13,318 nucleotides of DNA. Source: Symbiodinium natans (taxonomy: Eukaryota; Sar; Dinophyceae; Suessiales; Symbiodiniaceae). A program made the translations under genes and the position numbers. A model generated the notes under the pieces. The model ran no database searches. It had not been told where the DNA came from and saw only the letters and a list, made by a program, of their open reading frames with translations. Where the stretch lies: assembly GCA_905221605.1 (NCBI GenBank), contig CAJNDS010002664.1, positions 310,234 to 323,551 on the forward strand, given 5' to 3'. Positions 1-6,060 of this stretch are shown here, piece after piece (position 1 is the stretch's first letter; the number at the start of each line of letters is the position of its first letter).

Positions 1-771
1 CACGGCTGCGCCCCCCCCAATCCCCCCGCTCTCCACTTCTAGAAACAAAAACACTCTCGTCTCTACTCCTCTGATCTTCGAATAATGAAACAAAAAAAAA
101 GATTCGAGGGGGGTAGAATTTAAAGTAAATTCCCTTCTCCCTTCTCCTCTCAGTTTTCGAAGAATGAAATACGAAAAAAAAAAAAAGATTCGAGGGGGGT
201 GGAATTTAGAATAAATTCCCTTCTCTCTCCTCCTCTGATTTCTCGAATAATGAAATACAAAAAACAAAACAAGACTCGAGGGGGGTGGAATTTAGAATAC
301 ATTCCCTTCTCTCTTCTCCCTTCCTCCCACTCCGCATTCTCGCTTCTCCCTTCCTCCCACTCCCTCGTCTGTGACTTCAAATTCCCTTCTCTCTTCTCCT
401 CTAATTTTTCGAAAGATGAAATACAAAAAACAAAAAAGAGTTGAGGGGGTGGAATTTAAATTACATTCCCTTCTCTCCTCTCCTTTCCTCCCACTCCACA
501 TTCTCTCTTCTCCCTTCCTCCAACTGCCTCGTCTTTTTTCATTTAAAATATAATCCTTTCTCTCTTCTCCCCTTCCTCCCACTTTATAAGAAGTAAATGG
601 GGGGGGGCTGCGCCCCCCCCAACCCCCCCGCTCTTTACTTCAAAAAACAAAAACAGTCTCGTCTCTACTCCTCTGATTTTCAAACCAATGAAACACAAAA
701 CAAAACAAGATTTGAGGGGGGTGGAGTTTAGATTAAAGTCAAACCTGGGTTGAACTCGGATTGCAAAGGGG
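1..771. repeat. Left tandem unit, copy L1 (~0.77 kb)
   Basis: First of two head-to-tail copies of a low-complexity unit. It opens with a GC clamp (GGCTGCGCC followed by C runs), continues with CCACTTCTAGAAACAAAAAC and CTCGTCTCTACTCCTCTGAT, and then several ~80-100 bp sub-repeats. It closes at about 739-767 with the words TCAAACCTGGGTTGAACTCG and GATTGCAAAG. The same words return in copy L2 at offsets of +766 (start), +687, +806 and +747 (end), so the two copies differ by loss and gain of whole sub-repeats. The unit probably starts left of the window, because its opening G run is cut. No coding frame is credible: frames here translate the pyrimidine and purine tracts. Confidence 0.85.
600..620. 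repeat. Perfect GC-clamp hairpin
   Basis: GGGGGGGGC (600-608), loop TGC (609-611) and GCCCCCCCC (612-620) form a 9-bp perfect inverted repeat. A second C run (AACCCCCCC) follows at once and could compete for the same G run. The same element occurs shortened at 4-12 (GGC-TGC-GCC) and 768-780 (GGGGC-TGC-GCCCC). No U/T run follows, so it is not a standard intrinsic terminator. Confidence 0.8.
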
Positions 772-780
772 CTGCGCCCC
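768..780. repeat. GC-clamp hairpin at the L1/L2 junction
   Basis: GGGGC (768-772), loop TGC and GCCCC (776-780), followed by further C runs. It is the shorter form of the 600-620 hairpin and marks the start of tandem copy L2. The matching element at the window's left end (4-12) has only a 3-bp stem, so stem length varies among copies. Confidence 0.7.
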
Positions 781-1515
781 CCCCAATCCCCCCGCTCTCC
801 ACTTCTAGAAACAAAAACACTCTCGTCTCTACTCCTCTGATCTTCGAATAATGAAACAAAAAAAACAAAAGAAAATTCGAGGGGGGTAGAATTTAAAGTA
901 AATTCCCTTCTCCCTTCTCCTCTGAGTTTTCGAAGAATGAAATACGAAAAACAAAAGAAGATTCGCGTGGGGTGGAATTTAGAATACATTCCCTTCTCTT
1001 CTCCCTTCCTCCCACTCCGCATTCTCGCTTCTCCCTTCCTCCCACTCCCTCGTCTGTGATTTCAAATGAAGTCTACTTCTATAAACAAAAACCGTCTCGT
1101 CACTACTCCTCTGAATTTTTCGAACAAGGAAATACAAAAAAACAAAAGAAGATTCGAGGGGGGTGAGGGAGGTGGAACTTAGAATAAATTCCCTTCTCTC
1201 TTCTCCTCTAATTTTTCGAAAGATGAAATACAAAAAACAAAAAAGATTTGAGGGGGGTGGAATTTAGAATACATTCCCTTCTCTCCTCTCCTTTCCTCCC
1301 ACTCCACATTCTCTCTTCTCCCCTTCCTCCAACTGCCTCGCCCCAACCCCCCCGCTCTTTACTTCAAAAAAAAAACAGTCTCGTCTCTACTCCTCTGATT
1401 TTCAAAACAATCTACTCCTCTGATTTTCAAAACAATGAAACACAAAACAAAACAAGATTTGAGGGGGGTGGAATTTAGATTAAAGTCAAACCTGGGTTGA
1501 ACTCGGATTGCAAAG
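772..1515. repeat. Left tandem unit, copy L2 (~0.74 kb)
   Basis: Second copy of the left unit, beginning with the same GC clamp and CCACTTCTAGAAAC block at 772 and ending with TCAAACCTGGGTTGAACTCG from 1486. Compared with L1 it lacks about one sub-repeat near 960. It gains about 119 bp near 1065-1200, a block with ACCGTCTCGTCACTACTCCT and a G6 run. It also has a damaged second GC clamp at 1338-1354, where the G run is missing but the C runs remain. Indels of whole sub-repeats suggest unequal crossing-over or slippage. Confidence 0.85.
1387..1436 (+). repeat. Perfect 25-bp tandem duplication
   Basis: The 25 bases at 1387-1411 (CTACTCCTCTGATTTTC then AAAACAAT) repeat without a mismatch at 1412-1436. 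L1 has a single copy of this stretch near 665-690. Perfect identity and absence from L1 imply a recent slippage event in L2, or an assembly duplication. Confidence 0.9.
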
Positions 1516-1543
1516 AAGTTCGAACCTGCATTGAACCCAGGTT
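1489..1543. repeat. Inverted repeat at the end of L2
   Basis: AACCTGGGTT (1489-1498) and its exact reverse complement AACCCAGGTT (1534-1543) are separated by 35 bases. The left arm belongs to the terminal word of the L units. The right arm lies in the following CTTCGAAG-rich tract and is not seen after L1, so the inverted repeat marks the place where the tandem array stops. Confidence 0.7.
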
Positions 1544-1550
1544 GGCAACA

Positions 1551-1690
1551 GGTTTCGAAGGCTTTGAAGATGAAGACGAAGGGGGCTTAAAGGCTTCGAA
1601 GACAAGAACGAAGGGGGAGGGGCTTTTGAAGGCTTCGAAGGCGGCGAGGACAAAAGGGGGAGGGGCTTCGAAGGCTTCTTTTTTTAAAGC
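1551..1690 (+). repeat. CTTCGAAG / G-run low-complexity tract
   Basis: Purine-rich tract with three copies of the 8-bp palindrome CTTCGAAG (1594, 1633, 1666), a related TTTCGAAG at 1553, and interspersed GAAGGGGG runs. Typical words are AAGGCTTCGAAG and CGAAGGGGGAGGGGCTT. The tract is open on the plus strand from 1497 to 1871, but the predicted protein is a repetitive K-A-S-K/G-E peptide, as expected from translating the repeat. I do not call it a gene. The words resemble the GGGGGCTTNAA array at 2301-2520, so the two may share an origin. Confidence 0.7.
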
Positions 1691-1750
1691 GACGCCTCTT
1701 GACTGCATCAGAAGCACAGTAGGCCGTTCTTGTGGGTCTCGACAACTGGG

Positions 1751-1808
1751 TATCCAAGAGCACTTCCATGCCGACCAAAGTGTGCATGGAAATCGCAAAA
1801 TGCGAATG
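1751..1808 (+). repeat. Diverged ~58 bp duplication, copy 1
   Basis: TATCCAAGAGCACTTCCATG and the following bases align with 1967-2025 over about 58 positions. Shared blocks are TATCCAAG, GCAC, TCCA, GCCG, ACC, TGTGCA, GGAA and TCGCAA. I estimate about 70 percent identity by eye. The spacing is 216 bases. The flanks (1700-1750 and 1809-1966) do not align clearly. No function is visible. The short frames over it (124 aa plus strand, 107 aa minus strand) match no family I know. Confidence 0.55.
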
Positions 1809-1966
1809 TTTGCCGAAAGTCAAAACCCAGGTCTTTCGGTCCAGTGGCCCAATGGTTCTGATCTCTTATAAGCTTCTTTCTAATTTCCAAGCTCCTCGCC
1901 TTGCCTTTGCTGACTTCTAGTTGGCAGGTTCCGCATCACGCGTTTCGTACTTAACGCCGTCGAAGT

Positions 1967-2025
1967 TATCCAAGTGCACATCCACGCCGCACCGGGCTGT
2001 GCAGGAAGGGTTCGCAAGATGTATG
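1967..2025 (+). repeat. Diverged ~58 bp duplication, copy 2
   Basis: Partner of 1751-1808, beginning TATCCAAGTGCACATCCACG. The following 2026-2300 is single copy in this window. The longest frame there (minus strand 1880-2293, 137 aa) is rich in Cys, Trp and Leu, lacks a recognisable motif, and I see no support for it being a gene. Confidence 0.55.
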
Positions 2026-2300
2026 CCAGGAAGCTATATGCGCGAACCACGGTAACGCGAGCAATTGTCAGCGGTGTGCAGAACCAGCCCAGGGCACCAT
2101 GCTGATCACAGTGGGGCCACTCTGAGCAACAACATCGAACTACAAATTGCTCCAAGCACCAAGCACAGCCAAGCCATGATTGACAGAAGTGCTTACGCAA
2201 GAGCAGAGGGCTGTAACAGAGAAGAAGTGAAGAGTAGAAAGGTGGTGTTTGCTGCCGCAGGTGCGACATGACTTGAGACTTGCGGCCGGTCATTCTTTTT

Positions 2301-2520
2301 GGGGGGCTTAAAGGGACTTAAAGGGGGACTTAAAGGGGGCTTAAAGGGGGCTTGAAGGGGGGCTTCAAGGGAAGCTTAAAGGGGGCTTCAAGGGGGCTTA
2401 AGGGGGCTTTAAGGAAAGCTTGAAGGGAGGCTTCAAGGGGGCTTGAAGAGGGCTTAAATGGGGGGCTAGAGAGGCTTGAGGGGAAGGGCTTTAACGGGGC
2501 TGAAAAAAGGGAGGCTTAAG
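2301..2520 (+). repeat. GGGGGCTTNAA minisatellite, G-quadruplex candidate
   Basis: About 19 consecutive degenerate units of 10-15 bases, consensus GGGGGCTTNAA, where N is A, G, C or T. Units seen include GGGGGCTTAAA, GGGGGCTTGAA, GGGGGCTTCAA and GGAAAGCTTGAA. The 5' half is most regular and the 3' half decays (GGCTAGA, GGGGCTGAAAA). All G runs lie on the plus strand, and many neighbouring runs of 3-6 G are separated by 6-7 bases, which fits the usual intramolecular G-quadruplex rule (G3+, loops up to 7). No stop-free frame or gene spans it. Confidence 0.85.
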
Positions 2521-2550
2521 GGTGACTCTAAAAATTAATTACTTTATCTT

Positions 2551-2606
2551 GAAGATGAGAGAGAAGGGATTTATAAAATTCCACCCCCCTCGAATCTTGT
2601 TTTGTT
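2551..2606 (-). repeat. Inverted copy of the left-region sub-repeat
   Basis: AAATTCCACCCCCCTCGAAT followed by CTTGTTTTG (2576-2604) is the reverse complement of the sub-repeat core found ten times in 101-1480, with at most one mismatch to several copies. The preceding GAGAGAAGGGATTTAT is the reverse complement of the pyrimidine tract that follows the core there (compare 211-231). Only this one copy is seen in the opposite orientation. It could pair with any of the ten upstream copies. Confidence 0.85.
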
Positions 2607-3195
2607 TGAAAACTTCCATTCGAAAAGTGTGAAAAGCAGAGCTCGCGCAGCAGTCTCTTTTTCACTTCGCACTTGAGCCAAACACCAAAGTGTTCAGCAA
2701 GCTTCAGTTCTTGCAGCAAGCTCTCTCCAAGAGCTAAGGGCTCCAAAAAGCTACGAATTCCGTCTCAACTTTGTTCTACAAAGGAGGTAAAGCAAAAGAA
2801 CAATGCAACTGCTTTGGTCTCCACCTCGGGGACTTCAGGTCACTTCCGAACAGCAAAACAGCGAAGCTTCAGAGTCCACTCTGCACTCCTACTCCCATCC
2901 TACACGTCCAACGGCAACGAACGAAGTGGCGGGGACACGGAGTGAGTTGCAGCAAGACAGAACCTCAGAGTTCTGACACGCACTTCTTCACTACTGCTCT
3001 CAAGCAATTCCAAGTGCTTCAAAACTCATCCTAGGCCATGCCAACAAGACAAGACATGCGTCGCAGTCAACCCAAACATGCTTTAGGGACTTTGGGCAAA
3101 ACCAAACATGCTCATGCCAAGTCATGCAGCAGAAAAACTCTCATGCTTCTCTCTGTACAGTCAAACACCACATGGCACCAACTGGGCAAACACTA
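2607..3195. other. Single-copy spacer, no gene seen
   Basis: About 590 bases without internal repeats of note. The longest frames are 60-90 codons, overlap in different phases and show no domain. Its right part (about 3038-3180) is rich in CATGC words (CCATGCC, ACATGCG, AACATGC, TCATGCC, TCATGCA) and contains two GGGCAAA words close to the array start. I see no tRNA, promoter or terminator signal. It is the unique left flank of the 2.85 kb array. Confidence 0.5.
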
Positions 3196-3343
3196 CAGGT
3201 GAATTTTTCGTCTGCACGCTGCGAGGCGTAGCCACCCGAAGGGGCTGTGGGTTCAAGTGAAACAAAAGCTTACTAAAACTGTGGGGTGAAACTGCCGGTA
3301 GTTCCCCCTCTCATTCCTTGTCCTCGGTTTTGACGTACCGCTA

Positions 3344-3830
3344 CCCTCAACCGAAGTGAGGCCGGAATGTCGTTTTGACCAAGTCGTTGCCATTGGCTTG
3401 AAGACTTTGGCCAAGGCAAATTGCCTGTATGCTTGCACATTCTCTGTGTTGTCTATTCGGGAGGTGATCCATGCCCTCGTTCGTGGAGGCCGCTATCCCT
3501 CAACCGAATGGAGGTCAATTCCTGTAGACCCAGATGCTCGTTCTACGAGTCTCATTGCATGTCCTGAGTGCTTCCATCCACACCCCTCAACCGTAGTGAG
3601 GCCGGACATGTCTTCAAACCAGGTCATGGCCCGAGGCTTCATGGACTCTGGTTACGGTGGCTGCCTCTTGCATGCACAGGGCATACTTCCTGTGGCTTTT
3701 GCCGGGAGGTGATCCATGCCCTCCGATTCTCAGAGGCCGCTATCCCTCTACCAGCGGGGTGGTCAATCCCCATAGACCGTTCCATATTGATTGAGGCCCA
3801 ATTCTGCACTTTCTCGTCATCTCACCTTGA
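3344..3830 (+). repeat. Older internal ~240 bp duplication in the unit
   Basis: Two diverged halves, 3344-3583 and 3584-3830, both start with CCTCAACC, NN, AGTGAGGCCGGA. They then share ATGTC, ACCA.GTC, GGCTT, GACT.TGG, TGCCT, the long block CGGGAGGTGATCCATGCCCT (3458 and 3703), GAGGCCGCTATCCCTC, ACC, GGTCAAT and TAGACC. Identity is clearly far below that between the 2.85 kb units, so this duplication is older. A third, weaker iteration may follow (GGATCCATGCCCTCGATTC at about 3832 and GAGGCCGCTATCC at 4074). Equivalent segments exist in copies B, C and D. Confidence 0.7.
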
Positions 3831-3997
3831 CGGATCCATGCCCTCGATTCACACATCTCCAACACGAGCCAAGCAGGAGGAACAGGTGAAGTACCTGCCC
3901 AAACATACCCCTTTTTAGGCTGGAGGACGCTAAGCGACCGAAATCGCCGCTACGCACCGGTGACCCCACGCCACACACCTTCAACAGGTGGCCGGTA

Positions 3998-4007
3998 CAG
4001 GCGCCTG
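3998..4007. repeat. 10-bp perfect palindrome, lost in copy D
   Basis: CAGGCGCCTG sits in a GC-rich stretch (3985-4040) with several GGCCGG words. Present in A, B and C. In D a 69-bp deletion equivalent to 3977-4045 removes it, joining CCACAC to CCACCCTGCCTG. Confidence 0.8.
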
Positions 4008-4552
4008 ACAGGGGGCCGGGCAAGGTGCCGACTACCAGGTCAAACCCACCCTGCCTGTGAGGATATTATGTACGAGGCCGCTATCCATTGTGAGACTTGA
4101 CATTCTCCAATCCAGCCGTAGCCATTGTTCCAAAGACAGTCGGCTGGCTCTCTTGTTTGCCACCAAAACTCCATACTCTCACTTGGGAGTCGATTACCCT
4201 CAACCGAAGTGAGGCCCACTCTGCGACCACGGGTTAGCTGCATGCTTGGTCCTTGTGGGCATTTCTGAAAGCAGTGACAACGAATCCTCCACGGAGTACG
4301 TCCCGGCTAATCCAGGGTTCTCAGCAGCTCCGGTGTTCTCGCACTTACTAACCGTGCCTTGCTGTTCTCCCCAGAATCGCCCTGGCTTTCTCGCACTTAC
4401 TTACCAGTCGACGTATTCCTCACCACAAAGTTCACTGCCATTGGGACTCGAGGCTTCTCCAGTGCAATGCTGGTACCTGCCCTTTGCTGGCCTCCATGCC
4501 TGGCCAGTGTCCCTCATCCATATTCTGGAGTTTGCTCTTTATAGCTCACATT

Positions 4553-4576
4553 CCCTCAGACCAAAGTCGAGGCCGA
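4553..4576 (+). repeat. Quasi-palindrome with extended stem
   Basis: CCCTCAGACCAAAGTCGAGG followed by CCG. The arms CCTC and GAGG flank a bulged A and a second perfect 3-bp arm pair, GAC and GTC, around a CAAA loop. The inner arms differ from the family's usual ACC/GGT or GCC/GGC yet stay complementary, which makes it an informative member. It is present in all four copies. Confidence 0.7.
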
Positions 4577-4707
4577 ATGTTGCATTGTTTGATTGAGCAC
4601 TGCTGGGCTGCGGTTGTACCTATCAATTGCTCCGACACACCGGCACCGCGGAGTCTATGCTTCAAGCTGCTTTACCGCTTTGCGCCCAGTAGCATCAGCC
4701 GTCCAAG

Positions 4708-4717
4708 CTGCATGCAG
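4708..4717. repeat. 10-bp perfect palindrome, indel-prone
   Basis: CTGCATGCAG, intact in A and B. Copy C has lost 2 bases here (GCATGCTGC near 10420) and copy D has lost 10 bases (equivalent to 4703-4712, near 13185). Two different deletions at one palindrome point to a local instability. Confidence 0.8.
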
Positions 4718-4788
4718 TGCTTCCAGAGTCTCCCAGACTCAATTCCGGCAGACCAATAAGTGCCCGGCCTGCCCATTCCATCATTCTT

Positions 4789-4946
4789 CCCTCAGCTGAT
4801 GCGAGGCCGGAACATCATGCACCTTCTTCATCAGCGAGGCGTTTTCGCAACCCTTCTGTTGTTCCCTCAGCCTTGGCGAGGCCGAACCATCCATTCCCTC
4901 AGCCGAGGCGAGGCCGAACCTTTACTCCAGCATAGCGAGGCCGAAA
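4789..4946 (+). repeat. Quasi-palindrome cluster 1 (copy A)
   Basis: Five members of the CCTCA..GAGGCCG family lie in about 160 bases: CCTCAGCTGATGCGAGG (4790), a partial TCATCAGCGAGG (about 4829), CCTCAGCCTTGGCGAGG (4865), CCTCAGCCGAGGCGAGG (4897) and a degenerate CTCCAGCATAGCGAGG (4925). Full members share the flanks TTC before and CCGRA after, and all point the same way. Intervals are irregular. In copy C the 4897 member reads CCTCAGCCAAGGCGAGG, a change in the loop only. Confidence 0.8.
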
Positions 4947-5761
4947 CTGCCCTTGCATAGCCTCACATGGCATCTCCGCTGGTTTCACGGGTTCTGAAAG
5001 CATTGTGCTGCGAGGGTATGTTGATCACCCTCATTCCGGCAAGCTAAGCCTGCATTCGGGTTTGCCCTCACATGGCCCTTAATGGCGAGGCTGTGCTCGC
5101 AATTCAATCCACTTCCACTTGCCTGGTTACTGGCCGGCGACGTTTCATCACCTCAAAGGAGCATCCATTCCTCATCATCTTCCGACAAGGCCAGCATCCT
5201 TCTCGACACATCAGGGCCATACACCATAATCACCAGCCTACCCAGGTACCTGATTTCACGTCCGCTGCCATCAATCATCAGGGATGGGTTTGTGGGATCG
5301 ACATAGAAATCGATGTTCCAAAGCCTCGCATCCTCACAGCATCGGAAATCCCGGAGCTGCAGGTGGAGGTTAGCTGCATTCAGGCTTCTTTGGACATTCC
5401 AATTCCCACAGCTGCCCCAGGCTATGTTGCCTCTCCTGGTGCGACGGACAAAGTGGATACGATATGACTGCGACAGTTCCAGGAAAAGCCCTTCACGACG
5501 CCCCTGGTGTGACCATGCAAATACACAGCACGCAATTGCCGGCATGGTCCGTCGCTCTCCGTCTGCCTTGCAGCAAGTCTCTTTGGCGTGTGGCACACTG
5601 TCCAGGGCACTGTGGACGGCCACTCTGGTCGCCGATAGCCCACGAGCGGAAATCTGCGGTTGAGACGGGGCCCTGTTCCAACAAAGGAAGTTAAGGCCTC
5701 GGAACCCTCTTCGCTCGCACAGGTCTGCTATCTTCTTGCACCTCAGTTCCAGGAGGTGTTT
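4947..5761. other. Palindrome-poor segment of the unit, no firm gene
   Basis: About 815 bases of each unit with almost no CCTCA..GAGG members; one weak example lies near 5065. Its composition is ordinary, and it contains the longest minus-strand frame of the unit (5153-5623). It may be a unique sequence captured between two palindrome-rich parts. I see no RNA gene or recognised domain in it. Confidence 0.45.
5153..5623 (-). pseudogene. Possible decayed coding remnant, unknown
   Basis: A 156-codon minus-strand frame opens with ATG at 5623 and stops at 5153 in copy A. Its C-terminal half looks more like a normal protein than other frames here: mixed hydrophobic and charged residues, a run RYLGRLVIMVYGPD, and an acidic end SEDDEEWMLL. 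I recognise no family, motif, signal peptide or membrane segment. In copy B a 1-bp loss (near 8203) changes the frame, and in copy C two 1-bp losses (near 11010 and 11121) do so. Two substitutions in C fall as conservative changes (Ser to Thr, Arg to Lys), which is too few to argue for constraint. It may be a gene fragment carried in the repeat, or chance. Confidence 0.15.
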
Positions 5762-5900
5762 CCCTCAACCGTGGTGAGGCCGAACTATGTTGTCCCTCCG
5801 AGCGAGGCCGAAGACTTTCCACAATCCTCAGCTTATGCGAGGCCGACAACACCCTCAGCAGCGAGGTCGAAAGTTCCCTCAGCACTCGGCGAGGCCGTAC
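5762..5900 (+). repeat. Quasi-palindrome cluster 2 (copy A)
   Basis: Five members in about 140 bases: CCTCAACCGTGGTGAGG (5763), CCTCCGAGCGAGG (5795), CCTCAGCTTATGCGAGG (5826), CCTCAGCAGCGAGG (5853, short) and CCTCAGCACTCGGCGAGG (5877). They sit almost head to tail, separated by 9-30 bases. The 5826 member is TTAGGC instead of TTATGC in copies B and C. Isolated members elsewhere in the unit start at 3345, 3498, 3585 and 4198, plus weak ones at 3744 and 5065. Confidence 0.8.
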
Positions 5901-6060
5901 ACAGGCAGCTATGTGGCTGGCAGAACTACCGAGCAAACACAGTGGTTTCGGTTTGAGTCCTGTTGGAGCCCACCCTTAGGTACAGCCTCCAGGCCACCGA
6001 ACAGCTCACTACCTGCGCACCCCACCGGGGTTGAGCCGAGACTTGAGCCAGGTGAATTTT

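Larger units (their letters stand above)
101..1480 (+). repeat. ~80-100 bp sub-repeat family (ten G6-run copies)
   Basis: Ten copies of a core close to GATTCGAGGGGGGTGGAATT start at about 101, 187, 273, 438, 709, 874, 960, 1151, 1245 and 1456. Each is preceded by an A-rich stretch (AATGAAATACAAAAAACAAA) and usually followed by a pyrimidine tract (ATTCCCTTCTCTCTTCTCC). Variants include GACTCG, GATTTG and a decayed GATTCGCGTGGGG at 960. The order A-rich, G-run, pyrimidine tract recurs with one polarity. Long pyrimidine tracts of this kind can adopt triplex structures in supercoiled DNA; that is general knowledge and was not tested here. Confidence 0.85.
3209..6060 (+). repeat. 2.85 kb tandem unit, copy A (2852 bp)
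   Basis: First complete unit, counted from the invariant word CGTCTGCACGCTGCGAGGCG. Homology to later copies begins at CAGGTGAATTTTT (3196-3208), just left of it. Against B and C it lacks one A in GGTAAGTT (near 3300). It carries a quasi-palindrome family, an internal ~240 bp duplication and an ~815 bp motif-poor segment, annotated separately here and present in B and C. No conserved frame survives in all copies under visible constraint. Confidence 0.95.

Noticed and set aside
600-630. Intrinsic transcription terminator
   Set aside because: The strong GC stem is followed by AA and a C run, not a T run, on either strand.
543-1022. 159-codon minus-strand frame in the left repeats
   Set aside because: Low-complexity translation of purine tracts across the junction of L1 and L2; not maintained between the two copies.
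1497-1871. 124-codon plus-strand frame with K-A-S-K repeats
   Set aside because: The repeats are the translation of the CTTCGAAG/G-run DNA tract; nothing suggests selection on the peptide.
2301-2520. Telomere-like G-rich repeats
   Set aside because: Units vary in length and sequence, match no known telomere repeat, and lie inside the contig with sequence on both sides.
3246-3262. GGGTTCAAGTG resembling a tRNA T-loop
   Set aside because: The bases on either side (GTGGG and GAAAC) do not pair, and no acceptor, D or anticodon arms are found upstream.
3568-3918. 116-codon plus-strand frame repeated in A, B and C
   Set aside because: It runs across the internal duplication and hairpins, is broken in D by indels, and has no protein-like motif.
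4246-4596. 116-codon plus-strand frame present in all four units
   Set aside because: It stays open in A, C and D and nearly so in B, but most substitutions between copies change the amino acid (Ser to Phe, Pro to Leu, Tyr to Phe, Ala to Val) with only one clear silent change. It has no recognisable domain, and persistence over near-identical copies is not independent evidence.
4789-5900. CRISPR-like series of 17-23 nt repeats
   Set aside because: Members are degenerate, spacing is irregular (about 9 to hundreds of bases), the intervening DNA is itself repeated with the unit, and no cas gene is present.
3196-6060. Unit as a transposon with terminal inverted repeats
   Set aside because: The ends (CAGGTGAATTTT and GACTTGAGC) are not inverted copies, no target-site duplication can be judged because the right end of the array is outside the window, and no transposase or reverse transcriptase is encoded.
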